Source: CALAGJ01 sp964293305
GTDB lineage: Bacteria; Bacteroidota; Bacteroidia; Chitinophagales; Chitinophagaceae
Assembly: GCA_964293305.1 (NCBI GenBank)
Contig: CAXYYO010000020.1
Coordinates: 1 to 60,658, forward strand
Length of the DNA: 60,658 nucleotides
Direction of reading: 5' to 3'
Part shown: piece after piece, positions 1-9,769 of the stretch
Layout of the letters: each line of letters opens with the position of its first letter
How positions within the stretch are numbered: position 1 is the stretch's first letter
Made by a program: the position numbers and the translations under genes
Notes under the pieces: model-generated
The model's input: only the letters and a program-made list of their open reading frames with translations
What the model was told of the DNA's origin: nothing
Databases searched by the model: none

Positions 1-15
1 AATTTACTTTCAATA

Positions 16-1653
16 ATGCAACGAATTTTTATCATCCTATGCTCATTTTTCACACTGAGTAATAGCTATGGGCAAGAAACAAGAGAACTGGCAGGTTACA
101 GCCCTTATGCGATTGTAGATTTACGCAATCAAAGTGCAGCTGCTACAACTAATTCGAGTTGGCAATATTCAATAGCTTCTACGAAGGAAGTTTCCTTTAA
201 AGCACCTGGGCCATCCCCAACTGATATGCATCTTTTATACCCTACGGGAAATGATGTAAAAACCATAAATTTATATCCCACAATTCAGGAATTAGATAAT
301 GTAAAATGGGCAGATGCTGGGGATTTAGAAACTAGAAGAGGAAATGGCAAACTTTCATTTGTATGGTACAGATGTACAGTACGAATACCAGAAATAATCA
401 ATGGGAAAAATACAAGCGGCCATATTGTTTATTTTGAAATTACCGCTGATGATTATTCGGAGATATATATCAATGGCAAATCTAAAAAGCAGTTTGGGCA
501 AACAGGTGCTGGGGTTATAAGCGGTTATAATGCAAGAAACAGAGTCGTATTAACAAACAATGCCACACCCGGCCAGCAGTATACTATTGCAGTTTTAGTT
601 ACAAATGGATTAATAGGCGATGAACCAGATAATTATGTTTGGATAAGAAATGCCACACTTGATTTTTATACAAAAGATGAAATAAAAAATCAACACAATA
701 GTGTAGGGAAACTATGGGTAAATGATGATGCTTTTAATTCGATTATAGAACCAAATGAAAAGATTGAAAAACTGGTTGATGGATTTTCTTTTACAGAAGG
801 TCCGGTATGGCATCCTGATGGGTTTCTGCTTTTTAGCGACCCAAATATGAACATGATTTATCGCTACAATCCACTAAATAGTAATATCACCATTTATCAA
901 AGTCATAGTGGTTATACGGGTACTGATATTGGCGATATAGGACAGCCAGGAAGCAATGGATTGGCCATAGATAATGCAGGCAGGTTAATTGTTTGTCAGC
1001 ATGGCAACAGAAGGGTAATTCGTCACGAAATAAAGGGTCCCATTACAATTTTATCAGATAACTATATGGGAAAAAAATTAAACAGTCCCAATGATGTTGT
1101 ATTGAAAAATGATGGCACGGTATATTTTACAGATCCTCCTTATGGATTGGGGAAATTTTATAATGACCCCAAAAAAGAATTATCGCACCACGGCGTATAT
1201 ATGATAAAGGACGGTAAAACAATATTACTAACAACAGATTTAGGGGGTCCAAATGGTATTGCTTTTTCACCAGACGAAAAATATTTATATGTAAGCAATT
1301 GGGATATACGCGATATACATCGTACTAAAAACTTATGGAGATATGAAGTAACCGAAACAGGTGAACTCAGAAACGGCAAAGTATTTTACAGCTTCAATTA
1401 TACCACAGGAGATGAAGCTCTCGATGGATTGAAAGTGGATAAAGCAGGCAATATATTCAGCTCTGCACCCGGAGGAGTTTATGTAATATCTCCTGAAGGA
1501 ATATTGCTAGGTTTAATAGAATGTCCTGAGAGACCCGCCAACATGGCTTGGGGAGATAGTGATGGTAAAACTTTATACTTTACTGCGCATACCGGGCTTT
1601 ATAAGATCCGCACTAATATCGGAGGTGTAATTGCAGTAAAAACTAATCAATAA
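16..1653 (+). CDS. Exported SMP-30/gluconolactonase-family protein with extra N-terminal domain
   Basis: The first 19 or so residues form a signal peptide ending in SYGQ, so the protein is exported. Residues about 20-225 form an extra beta-rich domain resembling a carbohydrate-binding fold, which I cannot name. From about residue 250 the SMP-30/gluconolactonase beta-propeller begins. E261 (in FTEGPVW), N314 (GSNGLAID), N359 (SPNDVV) and D470 (LDGLKVD) match the positions of metal-binding and catalytic residues in that family. The family hydrolyses sugar lactones such as gluconolactone to the acid; the substrate here is inferred. The stop lies 22 bases before the next gene and the start is near the window edge, so the operon promoter is probably upstream of the window. 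At 545 residues it is longer than the usual 300-residue lactonase because of the added domain. Confidence 0.82.
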   Translation: MQRIFIILCSFFTLSNSYGQETRELAGYSPYAIVDLRNQSAAATTNSSWQYSIASTKEVSFKAPGPSPTDMHLLYPTGNDVKTINLYPTIQELDNVKWADAGDLETRRGNGKLSFVWYRCTVRIPEIINGKNTSGHIVYFEITADDYSEIYINGKSKKQFGQTGAGVISGYNARNRVVLTNNATPGQQYTIAVLVTNGLIGDEPDNYVWIRNATLDFYTKDEIKNQHNSVGKLWVNDDAFNSIIEPNEKIEKLVDGFSFTEGPVWHPDGFLLFSDPNMNMIYRYNPLNSNITIYQSHSGYTGTDIGDIGQPGSNGLAIDNAGRLIVCQHGNRRVIRHEIKGPITILSDNYMGKKLNSPNDVVLKNDGTVYFTDPPYGLGKFYNDPKKELSHHGVYMIKDGKTILLTTDLGGPNGIAFSPDEKYLYVSNWDIRDIHRTKNLWRYEVTETGELRNGKVFYSFNYTTGDEALDGLKVDKAGNIFSSAPGGVYVISPEGILLGLIECPERPANMAWGDSDGKTLYFTAHTGLYKIRTNIGGVIAVKTNQ

Positions 1654-1675
1654 CTCAATAAACTGCATTCAGAAA

Positions 1676-2656
1676 ATGAAAAATAATGTTTTATTACTAT
1701 TGCTTATTGGAGCACTAAATATTCAGGTAAATGCACAACATATTACGGAGGTAAATAAAATTTGTATTACTGTTTCTAATTTACAAAATGCCATCGAATT
1801 TTATACCAAAGTATTACCGTTTAAACTTACAGGCATTGAGGATATTTATGGAGATGAATATGAAAATTTATTAGGAAAATTTGGGATCCGCTATACTGTA
1901 GCGCACCTTAATTTGGGCAATGAAAAAATTGATTTAATTGATTACCTCACCGCAGGCGGTCGATCCTATCCGGAAACACAAAAAAGCAATGACCTCAGTT
2001 TTCAACATATAGCCATTGTGGTTAGTGATATAGATCAAGCTTTTGCTTTATTGCAAAAAAACAAGGTAGAATATGTATCTACGGCACCACAAACCATACC
2101 TCCATCAAATACAGCAGCAGCTGGTATAAGGGCTTTTTATTTTCATGACAACGATAATCATACCCTCGAAATAATTTATTTCCCGAAGGGTAAAGGAAAT
2201 CCAAAATGGCAGGAAACAAAAGGCCAATTATTTTTAGGAATTGATCATACCGCTATTGGCATTAGCAATACCGATACTGCTTCTATTTTTTGGAATGAGA
2301 TACTCGATTTAAAAAAGAAAGGTGAAAGTCATAATACAGGCACTGAGCAGGCCCATTTAAATAATGTGGCAGGTGCGGAATTGCATATAACGGGTAATGC
2401 GGCAGACAAAGGCCCCGGTGTAGAATTTTTGGAATATTTAAAACCCGGCATGGGCCAGCCGAATCCATCAGATACGCATTGTGATGACCTTTGGAATTGG
2501 ATAACTGTATTGTATGCTGATGATGCAGAACAACTCCATCACACACTTATACAAAATAAAAAATATTCTACAGGTACATTAGTAAAAATTCATGAGAAAA
2601 ACCAATTCATAACAAGGGATCATGATGGCCATGCCATTTGGATTATACAACAGTAA
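1676..2656 (+). CDS. Exported protein with two VOC (glyoxalase/dioxygenase-like) domains
   Basis: A signal peptide (residues 1-20, ending VNAQ) precedes two tandem VOC modules at about residues 23-170 and 188-326. Each shows the beta-alpha-beta-beta-beta pattern; the first has ITVSNLQNAIEFYTKVLPF and a later HTLEIIYFP, the second HTAIGISNTD and a C-terminal DHDGHAIWI. These are the sites where VOC enzymes place metal-binding His and Glu residues. The family includes glyoxalases, epimerases and ring-cleaving dioxygenases, and I cannot tell which reaction applies. It sits between the lactonase and the subtilase with short gaps, so it is probably co-transcribed. Export suggests it acts in the periplasm with the upstream lactonase. 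Confidence 0.78.
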   Translation: MKNNVLLLLLIGALNIQVNAQHITEVNKICITVSNLQNAIEFYTKVLPFKLTGIEDIYGDEYENLLGKFGIRYTVAHLNLGNEKIDLIDYLTAGGRSYPETQKSNDLSFQHIAIVVSDIDQAFALLQKNKVEYVSTAPQTIPPSNTAAAGIRAFYFHDNDNHTLEIIYFPKGKGNPKWQETKGQLFLGIDHTAIGISNTDTASIFWNEILDLKKKGESHNTGTEQAHLNNVAGAELHITGNAADKGPGVEFLEYLKPGMGQPNPSDTHCDDLWNWITVLYADDAEQLHHTLIQNKKYSTGTLVKIHEKNQFITRDHDGHAIWIIQQ

Positions 2657-2666
2657 CTTATTAACA

Positions 2667-4313
2667 ATGAAAGAAAATCAAATTGCAGAGTCACCTGATG
2701 AAGTATGCCCAATCTGTGGTGTTATTCACAAAAAATTGATGCATCATTTTGTGCCATCATTGGAAAGTGATGTGATTGCAACAGTACAAAAAGACTTTCC
2801 CAATTGGCAAACAACTGATGGAATATGCAATCGTTGCTATGATGAGTTTGAAGGCATTACACATTATCAATACCAATGTCATGAAAAGCCGGTGGAAGAT
2901 TATAAATTAAAATTTCTTGATTTCTATATTTTACCCATTGGTACAAGGTTAAATGCAGATACTGAATTTACTGGAAAAGATGTAACCATTTGTTTCATAG
3001 ATAGTGGCTTTTATGTGCATCCTGATATTGAAAATAGAATAAAAAAAATTGTTGATATTACTGACGAAAGTAAAGACCCGTCTTACTTCCAAACACCGCA
3101 TGACAATGCATGGCATGGCACAATGACATCTACTGTGTGTGCAGGCAATGGCAGCCTTAGTAATGGCTTGTATAAAGGTTTGGCATCTGAGGCAAATCTG
3201 GTTCTATTAAAAGTGCAAAATGACGACGGAAAAATAACAGATGAAGCTATTGAAAAAGCATTGAAATGGGTAAAAATCCACCATAAGGAATACGATATCC
3301 GAATTGTAAATATTTCTCTAAGTGGAGATATTGAAAATACAATTGCAGAGAGTGAAATCAATCAATTGGCAGATGCATTATTCGCAGAAAATATATTAGT
3401 TGTAAGCGCTGTAGGCAATAGTACAGATGCATCTATTTTGCCACCAGCAAGCAGCCCACATGTTGTATCAGTGGGTGGTTTAGATGATCAAAATAAATTA
3501 GATGGAGATATCATTTTATATCATAGCACTTATGGCGTTACTGTAGATGGATATACAAAGCCTGAATTAATTACAAACTCAATATGGCTACCTGCGCCCA
3601 TATTACCAGGCAATTCTACACATGAGAAGGCAAAAGTCTTATTTCAAGCATTAGAAAATGAAGACTACATACATGGGGTTATTGAAAATAATAAAAAACT
3701 GTTGGGCCATGAGTTTGATTTATATGCCGGAAAAGAAAAAATATGGAAAGAAGTAAAGCAGGTAATTTGGAAAGAAAAATTCATAACACCCTTTTATATG
3801 CATGTGGATGGTACCTCATTTGCGGCACCATTAGTTTGTAGTGTAGCTGCACAAATGATAGAGGCAAATCCAGCATTATCTGCAATAGAAATACGTGGTA
3901 TTTTATTATCAACTAGTAAGATTTTATTAAACTATGATATAAGCCGGCAGGGATTTGGACGTTTGCAACCTAAGCAGGCGGTTTATGCTGCTTTGGTACC
4001 TCAGGAGGAAATTCTTTTAAAAGAAAATCCACAAGTGGACTATGAGAAAAAGCAGTTGATTTTTACCATTTATGCACCAGACGCAAAAAAAAGTTTAAGT
4101 CTTTCAGGTACTTTTTGCAATTGGAAAATAGATACATTACCAATGCGGCCTGCAAGAAATGGACACTGGTATATTCATATACCATTACTTAAACAGGGTG
4201 AATATGAATACAAATTTATAATGGATGGAAAATTTTGGCAAGAGGATGTAGACAATCCGTGGAGAAGAAATGATCAAAATTGTGGATGGAATTCTGTTTT
4301 TCAAATCAAATAA
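2667..4313 (+). CDS. Subtilase (S8 peptidase) with Cys-rich N-terminus and C-terminal glycogen-binding CBM48
   Basis: I place the start at ATG 2667 because the open frame further upstream overlaps the previous gene and has no similarity to the family; this gives 548 residues. There is no signal peptide, so the protein should be cytosolic. Near the N-terminus CPICG and a later CNRC pair look like a zinc-binding site. The S8 domain spans about residues 95-445 with an intact triad: D112 (FIDSGF), H150 (WHGTMTS) and S384 (DGTSFAAP), plus oxyanion N251 (AVGNS). Residues about 464-548 match the AMPK-type CBM48 glycogen-binding module (SGTFCNWK, then GEYEYKFIMDGKFW). A glycogen-targeted protease would fit the debranching genes downstream, but this is inference. 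Confidence 0.85.
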   Translation: MKENQIAESPDEVCPICGVIHKKLMHHFVPSLESDVIATVQKDFPNWQTTDGICNRCYDEFEGITHYQYQCHEKPVEDYKLKFLDFYILPIGTRLNADTEFTGKDVTICFIDSGFYVHPDIENRIKKIVDITDESKDPSYFQTPHDNAWHGTMTSTVCAGNGSLSNGLYKGLASEANLVLLKVQNDDGKITDEAIEKALKWVKIHHKEYDIRIVNISLSGDIENTIAESEINQLADALFAENILVVSAVGNSTDASILPPASSPHVVSVGGLDDQNKLDGDIILYHSTYGVTVDGYTKPELITNSIWLPAPILPGNSTHEKAKVLFQALENEDYIHGVIENNKKLLGHEFDLYAGKEKIWKEVKQVIWKEKFITPFYMHVDGTSFAAPLVCSVAAQMIEANPALSAIEIRGILLSTSKILLNYDISRQGFGRLQPKQAVYAALVPQEEILLKENPQVDYEKKQLIFTIYAPDAKKSLSLSGTFCNWKIDTLPMRPARNGHWYIHIPLLKQGEYEYKFIMDGKFWQEDVDNPWRRNDQNCGWNSVFQIK

Positions 4314-4327
4314 TCAAAAATTAAAAT

Positions 4328-5140
4328 ATGCTTAAAAATCAAATTCGATTAGATGGTCAAACGGCCATTGTTACAGGAGCTAGCAGTGGAATAGGAAAAG
4401 CATGTGCTTTAGAACTTGCAGCAGCTGGAGCAAATGTAGTAATCAATTATATTGGCAACTCAGTGAGTGCCGATGAAATTGTACAAGAAATCATAGGCTT
4501 TGGAGGAAATGCCATTGATTTTAAATGTGATGTAAGTAAGGCAGATCAAGTAGATGCAATGGTTAATGCTGCTGTAAATAAATTTGGTACAGTTGATATT
4601 TTAATCAACAATGCTGGTCTGCAAAAAGATGCCCCATTTTTAGAGATGAGTTTGTCAGATTGGCAGTTTGTGCTAGATGTAAACCTAACAGGTCAGTTCC
4701 TTTGTGCACAGTCTGTTTCAAAAGAATTTTTGCGGAGAGGTATGAGGCATGAAGTGTCAGCCTCGCTGGGAAAAATAATTTGTATGAGTAGTGTACATCA
4801 ACTTATACCTTGGGCTGGGCACATTAATTATGCAGCATCAAAAGGAGGCGTAGCCATGTTTATGCAATCTCTTGCGCAAGAGCTTGGGCCTCATAAAATT
4901 AGGGTTAATAGCATTGCACCTGGTGCCATTAAAACACCAATCAATACTATGGCATGGCAAACACCGGAGGCGGAACAAAACCTCTTAAAACTCATTCCAT
5001 ATAAAAGGGTAGGTGTAACGAGTGATATAGGTAATGTAACTGTATTTTTATGTAGTGATCTAAGTGATTATATTCACGGCACTACTGTTTATGTAGATGG
5101 TGGCATGACCTTGTATCCTGGATTTGAAGATAATGGATAA
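4328..5140 (+). CDS. SDR-family oxidoreductase, glucose 1-dehydrogenase-like
   Basis: A classical short-chain dehydrogenase of 270 residues. It has the cofactor motif TGASSGIG (16-23), NNAG (94-97), a catalytic Ser at 154/155, Y168 and K172 (YAASK), and the PGAIKTPIN segment after the active site. The best matching classical subgroup is glucose 1-dehydrogenase (beta-D-glucose + NAD(P)+ to gluconolactone), though SDR substrate prediction from sequence is unreliable. It is cytosolic and lies 14 bases after the subtilase and 55 bases before the GH63-like glucosidase. A glucosidase releasing glucose, this enzyme oxidising it and a lactonase in the same operon make a coherent pathway, with the caveat that the lactonase is exported and this enzyme is not. 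Confidence 0.85.
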   Translation: MLKNQIRLDGQTAIVTGASSGIGKACALELAAAGANVVINYIGNSVSADEIVQEIIGFGGNAIDFKCDVSKADQVDAMVNAAVNKFGTVDILINNAGLQKDAPFLEMSLSDWQFVLDVNLTGQFLCAQSVSKEFLRRGMRHEVSASLGKIICMSSVHQLIPWAGHINYAASKGGVAMFMQSLAQELGPHKIRVNSIAPGAIKTPINTMAWQTPEAEQNLLKLIPYKRVGVTSDIGNVTVFLCSDLSDYIHGTTVYVDGGMTLYPGFEDNG

Positions 5141-5185
5141 GGCCTGAATTTTAGTATGCTTACAAATGCAATAGTTATAATAAAC

Positions 5186-5191
5186 AAGGAG
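5186..5191 (+). promoter_or_regulatory. Shine-Dalgarno sequence AAGGAG before the GH63-like gene
   Basis: AAGGAG stands 4 bases before the ATG at 5196. Bacteroidota genes usually lack a clear Shine-Dalgarno, and most starts in this window have only A-rich leaders, so this strong site stands out and fixes the start. Confidence 0.6.
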
Positions 5192-5195
5192 TAAA

Positions 5196-7817
5196 ATGAG
5201 TGCAGAAAAAAACCGCTTACAAGAGCATTATACTGGTAAAAAAAATTGGTTGAAATGGGGTCCCTATCTGTCAGAAAGACAATGGGGTACCGTAAGAGAA
5301 GACTATAGTGAACATGGCTCTGCATGGGATTTTTTTCCGCATGAGCATGCCCGAAGTCGCGTATATAGGTGGGGTGAAGATGGACTAGCTGGCATCAGTG
5401 ATGATAAGCAAAGAATTTGTCTTTCTATTGCTTTGTGGAATGGCAACGACCCCATATTAAAAGAAAGAATGTTTGGGCTAACAGGCCCAGAAGGCAATCA
5501 TGGAGAAGATTGTAAAGAGTTGTATTTTTATTTGGATAATACTCCCACTCATAGTTATCAAAAACATTTATACAAATATCCCCAATCTCCTTACCCCTAT
5601 GCTGACCTTGTAGATACCAACAAGCGAAGAACCAAAGATGAAAATGAATATGAACTGATAGATTCAGGGGTTTTTGATGAGCGAAAATATTTTGATGTTT
5701 TTTCTGAATACGCCAAGGCGAATGAAGAAGATATTTTATTAAGGATTACTGTACATAACAGGGGGCATGAAGACGCAGATATAACCGTGCTACCGCAAAT
5801 ATGGTTTCGCAATTTGTGGAGCTTTGGATTGATGAAGGAGAAGCCGCAAATAGCAGCTGCCAATGGTACTTCCAACTATCAAATGGTTACGCTAAACCAT
5901 GAAGAACTTGGCAGTTACAATTATTATTTCGAAGCTGCATCTCATTGTTTGTTTACCGAAAATGAAACCAATCATAACAAAATTTGGGGTAGTACAAACG
6001 AGTCAGTATATGTAAAAGATTTATTTCATGATGCAGTTATTCAAAATAAATATGATGAATTTTCTGACAAATCAAGTGGTACAAAATTCTCTCCTGTATA
6101 TAGCAGAAACGTAAAAGCCGGTGGCAGCGTAGAAATAAGAGTAAGATTATCAAAAATAAGACTAACCGGCAGCCCACTCGGTAAAGAGTTTGATGCCATT
6201 TTCAATAAAAATATAAACGCCGCAAATGAGTTTTATGCAGGCATCATTCCAGTTAATATAGACATTGATGCATGCAATGTGCAGCGTCAGGCTTATGCAG
6301 GTATGCTGTGGACCAAGCAATATTATAACCTTGATATTCCTTTATGGCTCAATGGTGATAAGGGCCAGCCAAAGCCACCGGATGGCAGACAAAAAGGTAG
6401 AAATTGTCAATGGAGTACGCTAAACAATGAAGATATTATTTCTATGCCAGACAAATGGGAATATCCATGGTATGCTGCATGGGATTTGGCTTTTCATTGT
6501 ATTTCCTTTGCTATGCTTGATACAAATTTTGCGAAGCAGCAATTATTGACGTTTTTAAGAGAATGGTATATGCACCCCAATGGGCAGATACCTGCCTATG
6601 AATGGGCATTTGGAGATGTAAATCCACCTGTACATGCTATGAGCTGCCTACAAGTTTATTATACAGATAAAAGATTGAATAACATTGAAGATGTTGATTT
6701 TTTAAAAAAGGCATTTTCAAAACTCTTGCTCAATTTTACTTGGTGGGTTAACAGAAAAGATACAAATGGCAAAAATGTATTTGAAGGTGGTTTTTTAGGA
6801 TTGGATAATATTGGCGTATTTGATAGAAGCAGTGCTATACCCGGAGGCGGGCATTTAGAGCAGGCTGATGGCACAAGCTGGATGGCTATGTATTGCTTGA
6901 ATATGTTGGAAATGGCTTTAGAAATAACCAAACATGATAGCAGTTTTGAGCCCATGTGTACCAAGTTTTTTGAGCATTTTGCATTAATTGCAGAAAGCCT
7001 TAATAGAATTGGTAAAGACTGGACTGGTGCGTGGGATGAAGAGGAAGGATTTTTCTATGATGTACTTGCTTTACCAAATCATCAATATACTCCCTTAAAA
7101 GTACGCTCTTTAGTTGGGCTTACCACATTGTTTGCCAATCTTACCATTAGCAAAGAATGGCTGAAAGCAGCACCAGAGTTTCAATACCGTATGAATTGGT
7201 TCAATGAATATTTTAAAAATAATACAGACTATACGGTTACTGAAGAGATGAAAGATGACAAAGTGTTGCTCACACTTATTCCAAAACAAAGACTGCAAAA
7301 ATTGCTGCAGGCCATGCTGAATGAAACAGAATTTTTAAGTAACTACGGCATACGTTCCATCTCAAAAAAACATGAAGATGGTTATTGGGTAGAAATAGAA
7401 GGGCAGCATTATGGTTTGAAATATGAACCTGCAGAAAGTAGCACAGGTTTATTTGGGGGAAACAGCAACTGGCGTGGTCCAATATGGATGCCGATGAATT
7501 ACCTCATCATAATGTCTCTACAAAAATTTTATAGTTTTTATGGAGATGATTTAAAGGTTGAATTTCCTACGGGAAGTGGTCATCTCATCAATTTGAATGA
7601 TGTGTGTAAAAAACTAAATAATCGGCTAACAAAATTATTCCTCAAGGACGAAGATGGAAACAGACCCATACATGGTTTAACACCCCTTATTTACCAAGAT
7701 AAATATTTTGAAGACCTTATATTGTTCTATGAATATTTTCATGGGGATAATGGAAGGGGTGTGGGTGCCACACATCAAACAGGATGGACAGGTATTGCAG
7801 CAAATTTATTTGAATAA
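5196..7817 (+). CDS. GH63-like (MGH1-type) glucosidase
   Basis: A cytosolic protein of 873 residues without signal peptide. The N-terminal third (ERQWGTVREDYSEHG, AWDFFPHEHARSRVYRWGEDG, GLTGPEGNHGEDCKEL) is the conserved beta-sandwich region of bacterial 'glucosidase' proteins related to mannosyl-oligosaccharide glucosidase. The (alpha/alpha)6 barrel follows, with YAAWDLAFH (D430 a likely catalytic acid) and the late conserved block GGNSNWRGPIWMPMNYL. GH63 enzymes remove terminal alpha-linked glucose by inversion. The true substrate could be an alpha-glucan, sucrose-like compound or glucosylglycerol-type solute. It is followed after 11 bases by the debranching gene and preceded by the glucose-dehydrogenase-like SDR. 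A strong Shine-Dalgarno supports the start. Confidence 0.85.
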   Translation: MSAEKNRLQEHYTGKKNWLKWGPYLSERQWGTVREDYSEHGSAWDFFPHEHARSRVYRWGEDGLAGISDDKQRICLSIALWNGNDPILKERMFGLTGPEGNHGEDCKELYFYLDNTPTHSYQKHLYKYPQSPYPYADLVDTNKRRTKDENEYELIDSGVFDERKYFDVFSEYAKANEEDILLRITVHNRGHEDADITVLPQIWFRNLWSFGLMKEKPQIAAANGTSNYQMVTLNHEELGSYNYYFEAASHCLFTENETNHNKIWGSTNESVYVKDLFHDAVIQNKYDEFSDKSSGTKFSPVYSRNVKAGGSVEIRVRLSKIRLTGSPLGKEFDAIFNKNINAANEFYAGIIPVNIDIDACNVQRQAYAGMLWTKQYYNLDIPLWLNGDKGQPKPPDGRQKGRNCQWSTLNNEDIISMPDKWEYPWYAAWDLAFHCISFAMLDTNFAKQQLLTFLREWYMHPNGQIPAYEWAFGDVNPPVHAMSCLQVYYTDKRLNNIEDVDFLKKAFSKLLLNFTWWVNRKDTNGKNVFEGGFLGLDNIGVFDRSSAIPGGGHLEQADGTSWMAMYCLNMLEMALEITKHDSSFEPMCTKFFEHFALIAESLNRIGKDWTGAWDEEEGFFYDVLALPNHQYTPLKVRSLVGLTTLFANLTISKEWLKAAPEFQYRMNWFNEYFKNNTDYTVTEEMKDDKVLLTLIPKQRLQKLLQAMLNETEFLSNYGIRSISKKHEDGYWVEIEGQHYGLKYEPAESSTGLFGGNSNWRGPIWMPMNYLIIMSLQKFYSFYGDDLKVEFPTGSGHLINLNDVCKKLNNRLTKLFLKDEDGNRPIHGLTPLIYQDKYFEDLILFYEYFHGDNGRGVGATHQTGWTGIAANLFE

Positions 7818-7828
7818 CCAAAAGTATC

Positions 7829-9769
7829 ATGAACAATAGTTTTGAAGATTTAATTGAACGTGAATTTTTACTCACCAATGGTATAGGAGGTTATACATCT
7901 TCCAGCTTTTGCGGTGCCAATACAAGGCGATATCATGGACTGCTGGTTACTTCTTTTAATCCCCCTACCCAAAGAATGGTGGTAGTAAGTAAACTTGAAG
8001 AAACAATTCTTTTAGAAACAGAAGAATTTGAATTAGGATGCAATCAATATCCAGGCAAAATACATCCTGCAGGCTTCAAATTTATCCAAGAAATAAAGGT
8101 TAATGCAAATAGTATTGAATGGTTATATAATGTAAACAATCAGATCATTGCAAAGCATATAAAAACAATACAAGGCAGAAATACTACAGTAGTTACTTAT
8201 ATCAATAAATCCAATAGGCCTTTAGGTATTCAGATAAGACCTATGCTTGTATGGAGAGATTTTCATGCCTTGTTTCAGCAGGATGATTATTTTGATTTTT
8301 ATATTAACAAACAATCTGACTCAACTTTAGAAGTGTATGCTCATTATGATGCAGCACCCTTGTACATGATAACAGATACAGGTAGGTGGCGTACAGAAAA
8401 ATATTGGTACAAAAATATTGAATACGCTATTGAAAAGGAAAGGGGTTTTGATTTTTCTGAGGATGTAATGCAGGCAGGAGAATGTGCTGCTTTATTGAAG
8501 CCAGGAGAGCAGGTTGAAATTATTTTAACTACTGAAAAGCCCGTAGAGGCTTTATTGGAAAGGTATCAGTCTGATAACATTTCTGCAAGTCATCAGAATA
8601 AGTTTGTAAATGATTTAATACAATCAGGCAGGCAGTTTATTGTACATAGAAATAGCACAGAGGGCAGCACAGTTATGGCAGGCTACCATTGGTTTAGCGA
8701 CTGGGGTAGAGATACCATGATTGCCATGCGTGGTCTTACAATAAGTACAAGACAACAGGAGGTTTCAAAAAGTATTTTACAAAGTTTTTTTAATTATATT
8801 AGTGAAGGAATGCTTCCAAATCGCTTTCCCGATTATGAAGGTGAAGCGTTAGAATACAATACCATTGATGCATCTCTATGGCTTTTTGTAACATTGTATG
8901 ACTATTGGAGAACATTCAAAGATGATGGATTTGTACAGCAGCATATTGATGCACTATTTACTATAATTGATAAACATATTAAGGGTACACTCTACAGTAT
9001 AAAACTGGATAAAGATTATTTGATTAAAGGTGGTGAGCCGGGTGTACAACTAACATGGATGGATGCAAAAGTGGGCGATTATGTGGTAACTCCACGCATT
9101 GGTAAGCCCGTAGAAATTAACTTGCTTTGGTACAACGCTTTAAAAATTACAGACACATTTTGCGAAGCAATAAAAATAAAAAGACCATTAGGGTTATCAA
9201 AAATGATTGCCGGGTTTGAAAAGTCTTTCGAAAATAAATTTATTAATCGGGAAGGTTATTTGGCAGATGTGGTTTTGGATGGTGATGAACAAGACAATAG
9301 CCTGCGGCCAAATATGATTTATGCAGTATCACTTCCATTTTCACCGGTGGATGAAGCAATACAAAAAAAGATTGTAGATATAGTAACAGAAGCATTATAT
9401 ACACCATTAGGTCTGCGGACACTAGATAAAAAGAATCAGGCATTTCGTGCAATATATGAGGGGGATGCATATAGTAGAGATACAGCATATCATCAAGGTA
9501 CGGTATGGCCTTTTCTTTGGGGAGAGTGGGCTTTGGCGTATTTAAAGATGAATAAATTTTCAAAAAAATCTTGTGCCTTGGTGTGGGAAAATGGAAAAAC
9601 TTTGCGGCAGCATTTTTATGATCAGGGATGTGCTCATGCATTGTCAGAAATATATGATGGGCTTTATCCATTGCAGGGTAAAGGATGTGCACAGCAAGCT
9701 TGGAGTATAGGAAATTTATTGATTGTTTTCTTGCATCCGGATTTCAAAACAGTAGTTACGAATGATTAA
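7829..9769 (+). CDS. Glycogen debranching protein, amylo-alpha-1,6-glucosidase type
   Basis: A 646-residue cytosolic protein with the GDE N-terminal domain (EREFLLTNGIGGYTSSSFCGANTRRYHGLL in two parts at residues about 10-40) and a C-terminal (alpha/alpha)6 glucosidase domain. The motif SDWGRDT (290-296) carries the conserved Asp residues of the GH133-type active site, and later blocks include NRFPDYEG, YNTIDASLW, PNMIYAVSLPFSP and YHQGTVWPFLWG. The family hydrolyses alpha-1,6 branch glucose from glycogen-like polymers. There is no separate glucanotransferase domain as in the eukaryotic bifunctional enzyme. Its stop codon overlaps the aquaporin start by 8 bases, indicating translational coupling. 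Confidence 0.88.
   Translation: MNNSFEDLIEREFLLTNGIGGYTSSSFCGANTRRYHGLLVTSFNPPTQRMVVVSKLEETILLETEEFELGCNQYPGKIHPAGFKFIQEIKVNANSIEWLYNVNNQIIAKHIKTIQGRNTTVVTYINKSNRPLGIQIRPMLVWRDFHALFQQDDYFDFYINKQSDSTLEVYAHYDAAPLYMITDTGRWRTEKYWYKNIEYAIEKERGFDFSEDVMQAGECAALLKPGEQVEIILTTEKPVEALLERYQSDNISASHQNKFVNDLIQSGRQFIVHRNSTEGSTVMAGYHWFSDWGRDTMIAMRGLTISTRQQEVSKSILQSFFNYISEGMLPNRFPDYEGEALEYNTIDASLWLFVTLYDYWRTFKDDGFVQQHIDALFTIIDKHIKGTLYSIKLDKDYLIKGGEPGVQLTWMDAKVGDYVVTPRIGKPVEINLLWYNALKITDTFCEAIKIKRPLGLSKMIAGFEKSFENKFINREGYLADVVLDGDEQDNSLRPNMIYAVSLPFSPVDEAIQKKIVDIVTEALYTPLGLRTLDKKNQAFRAIYEGDAYSRDTAYHQGTVWPFLWGEWALAYLKMNKFSKKSCALVWENGKTLRQHFYDQGCAHALSEIYDGLYPLQGKGCAQQAWSIGNLLIVFLHPDFKTVVTND

Noticed and set aside
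9243..9692. Minus-strand frame of 149 codons inside the debranching gene
   Set aside because: It is antisense to the conserved catalytic domain and has no plausible start or motif.
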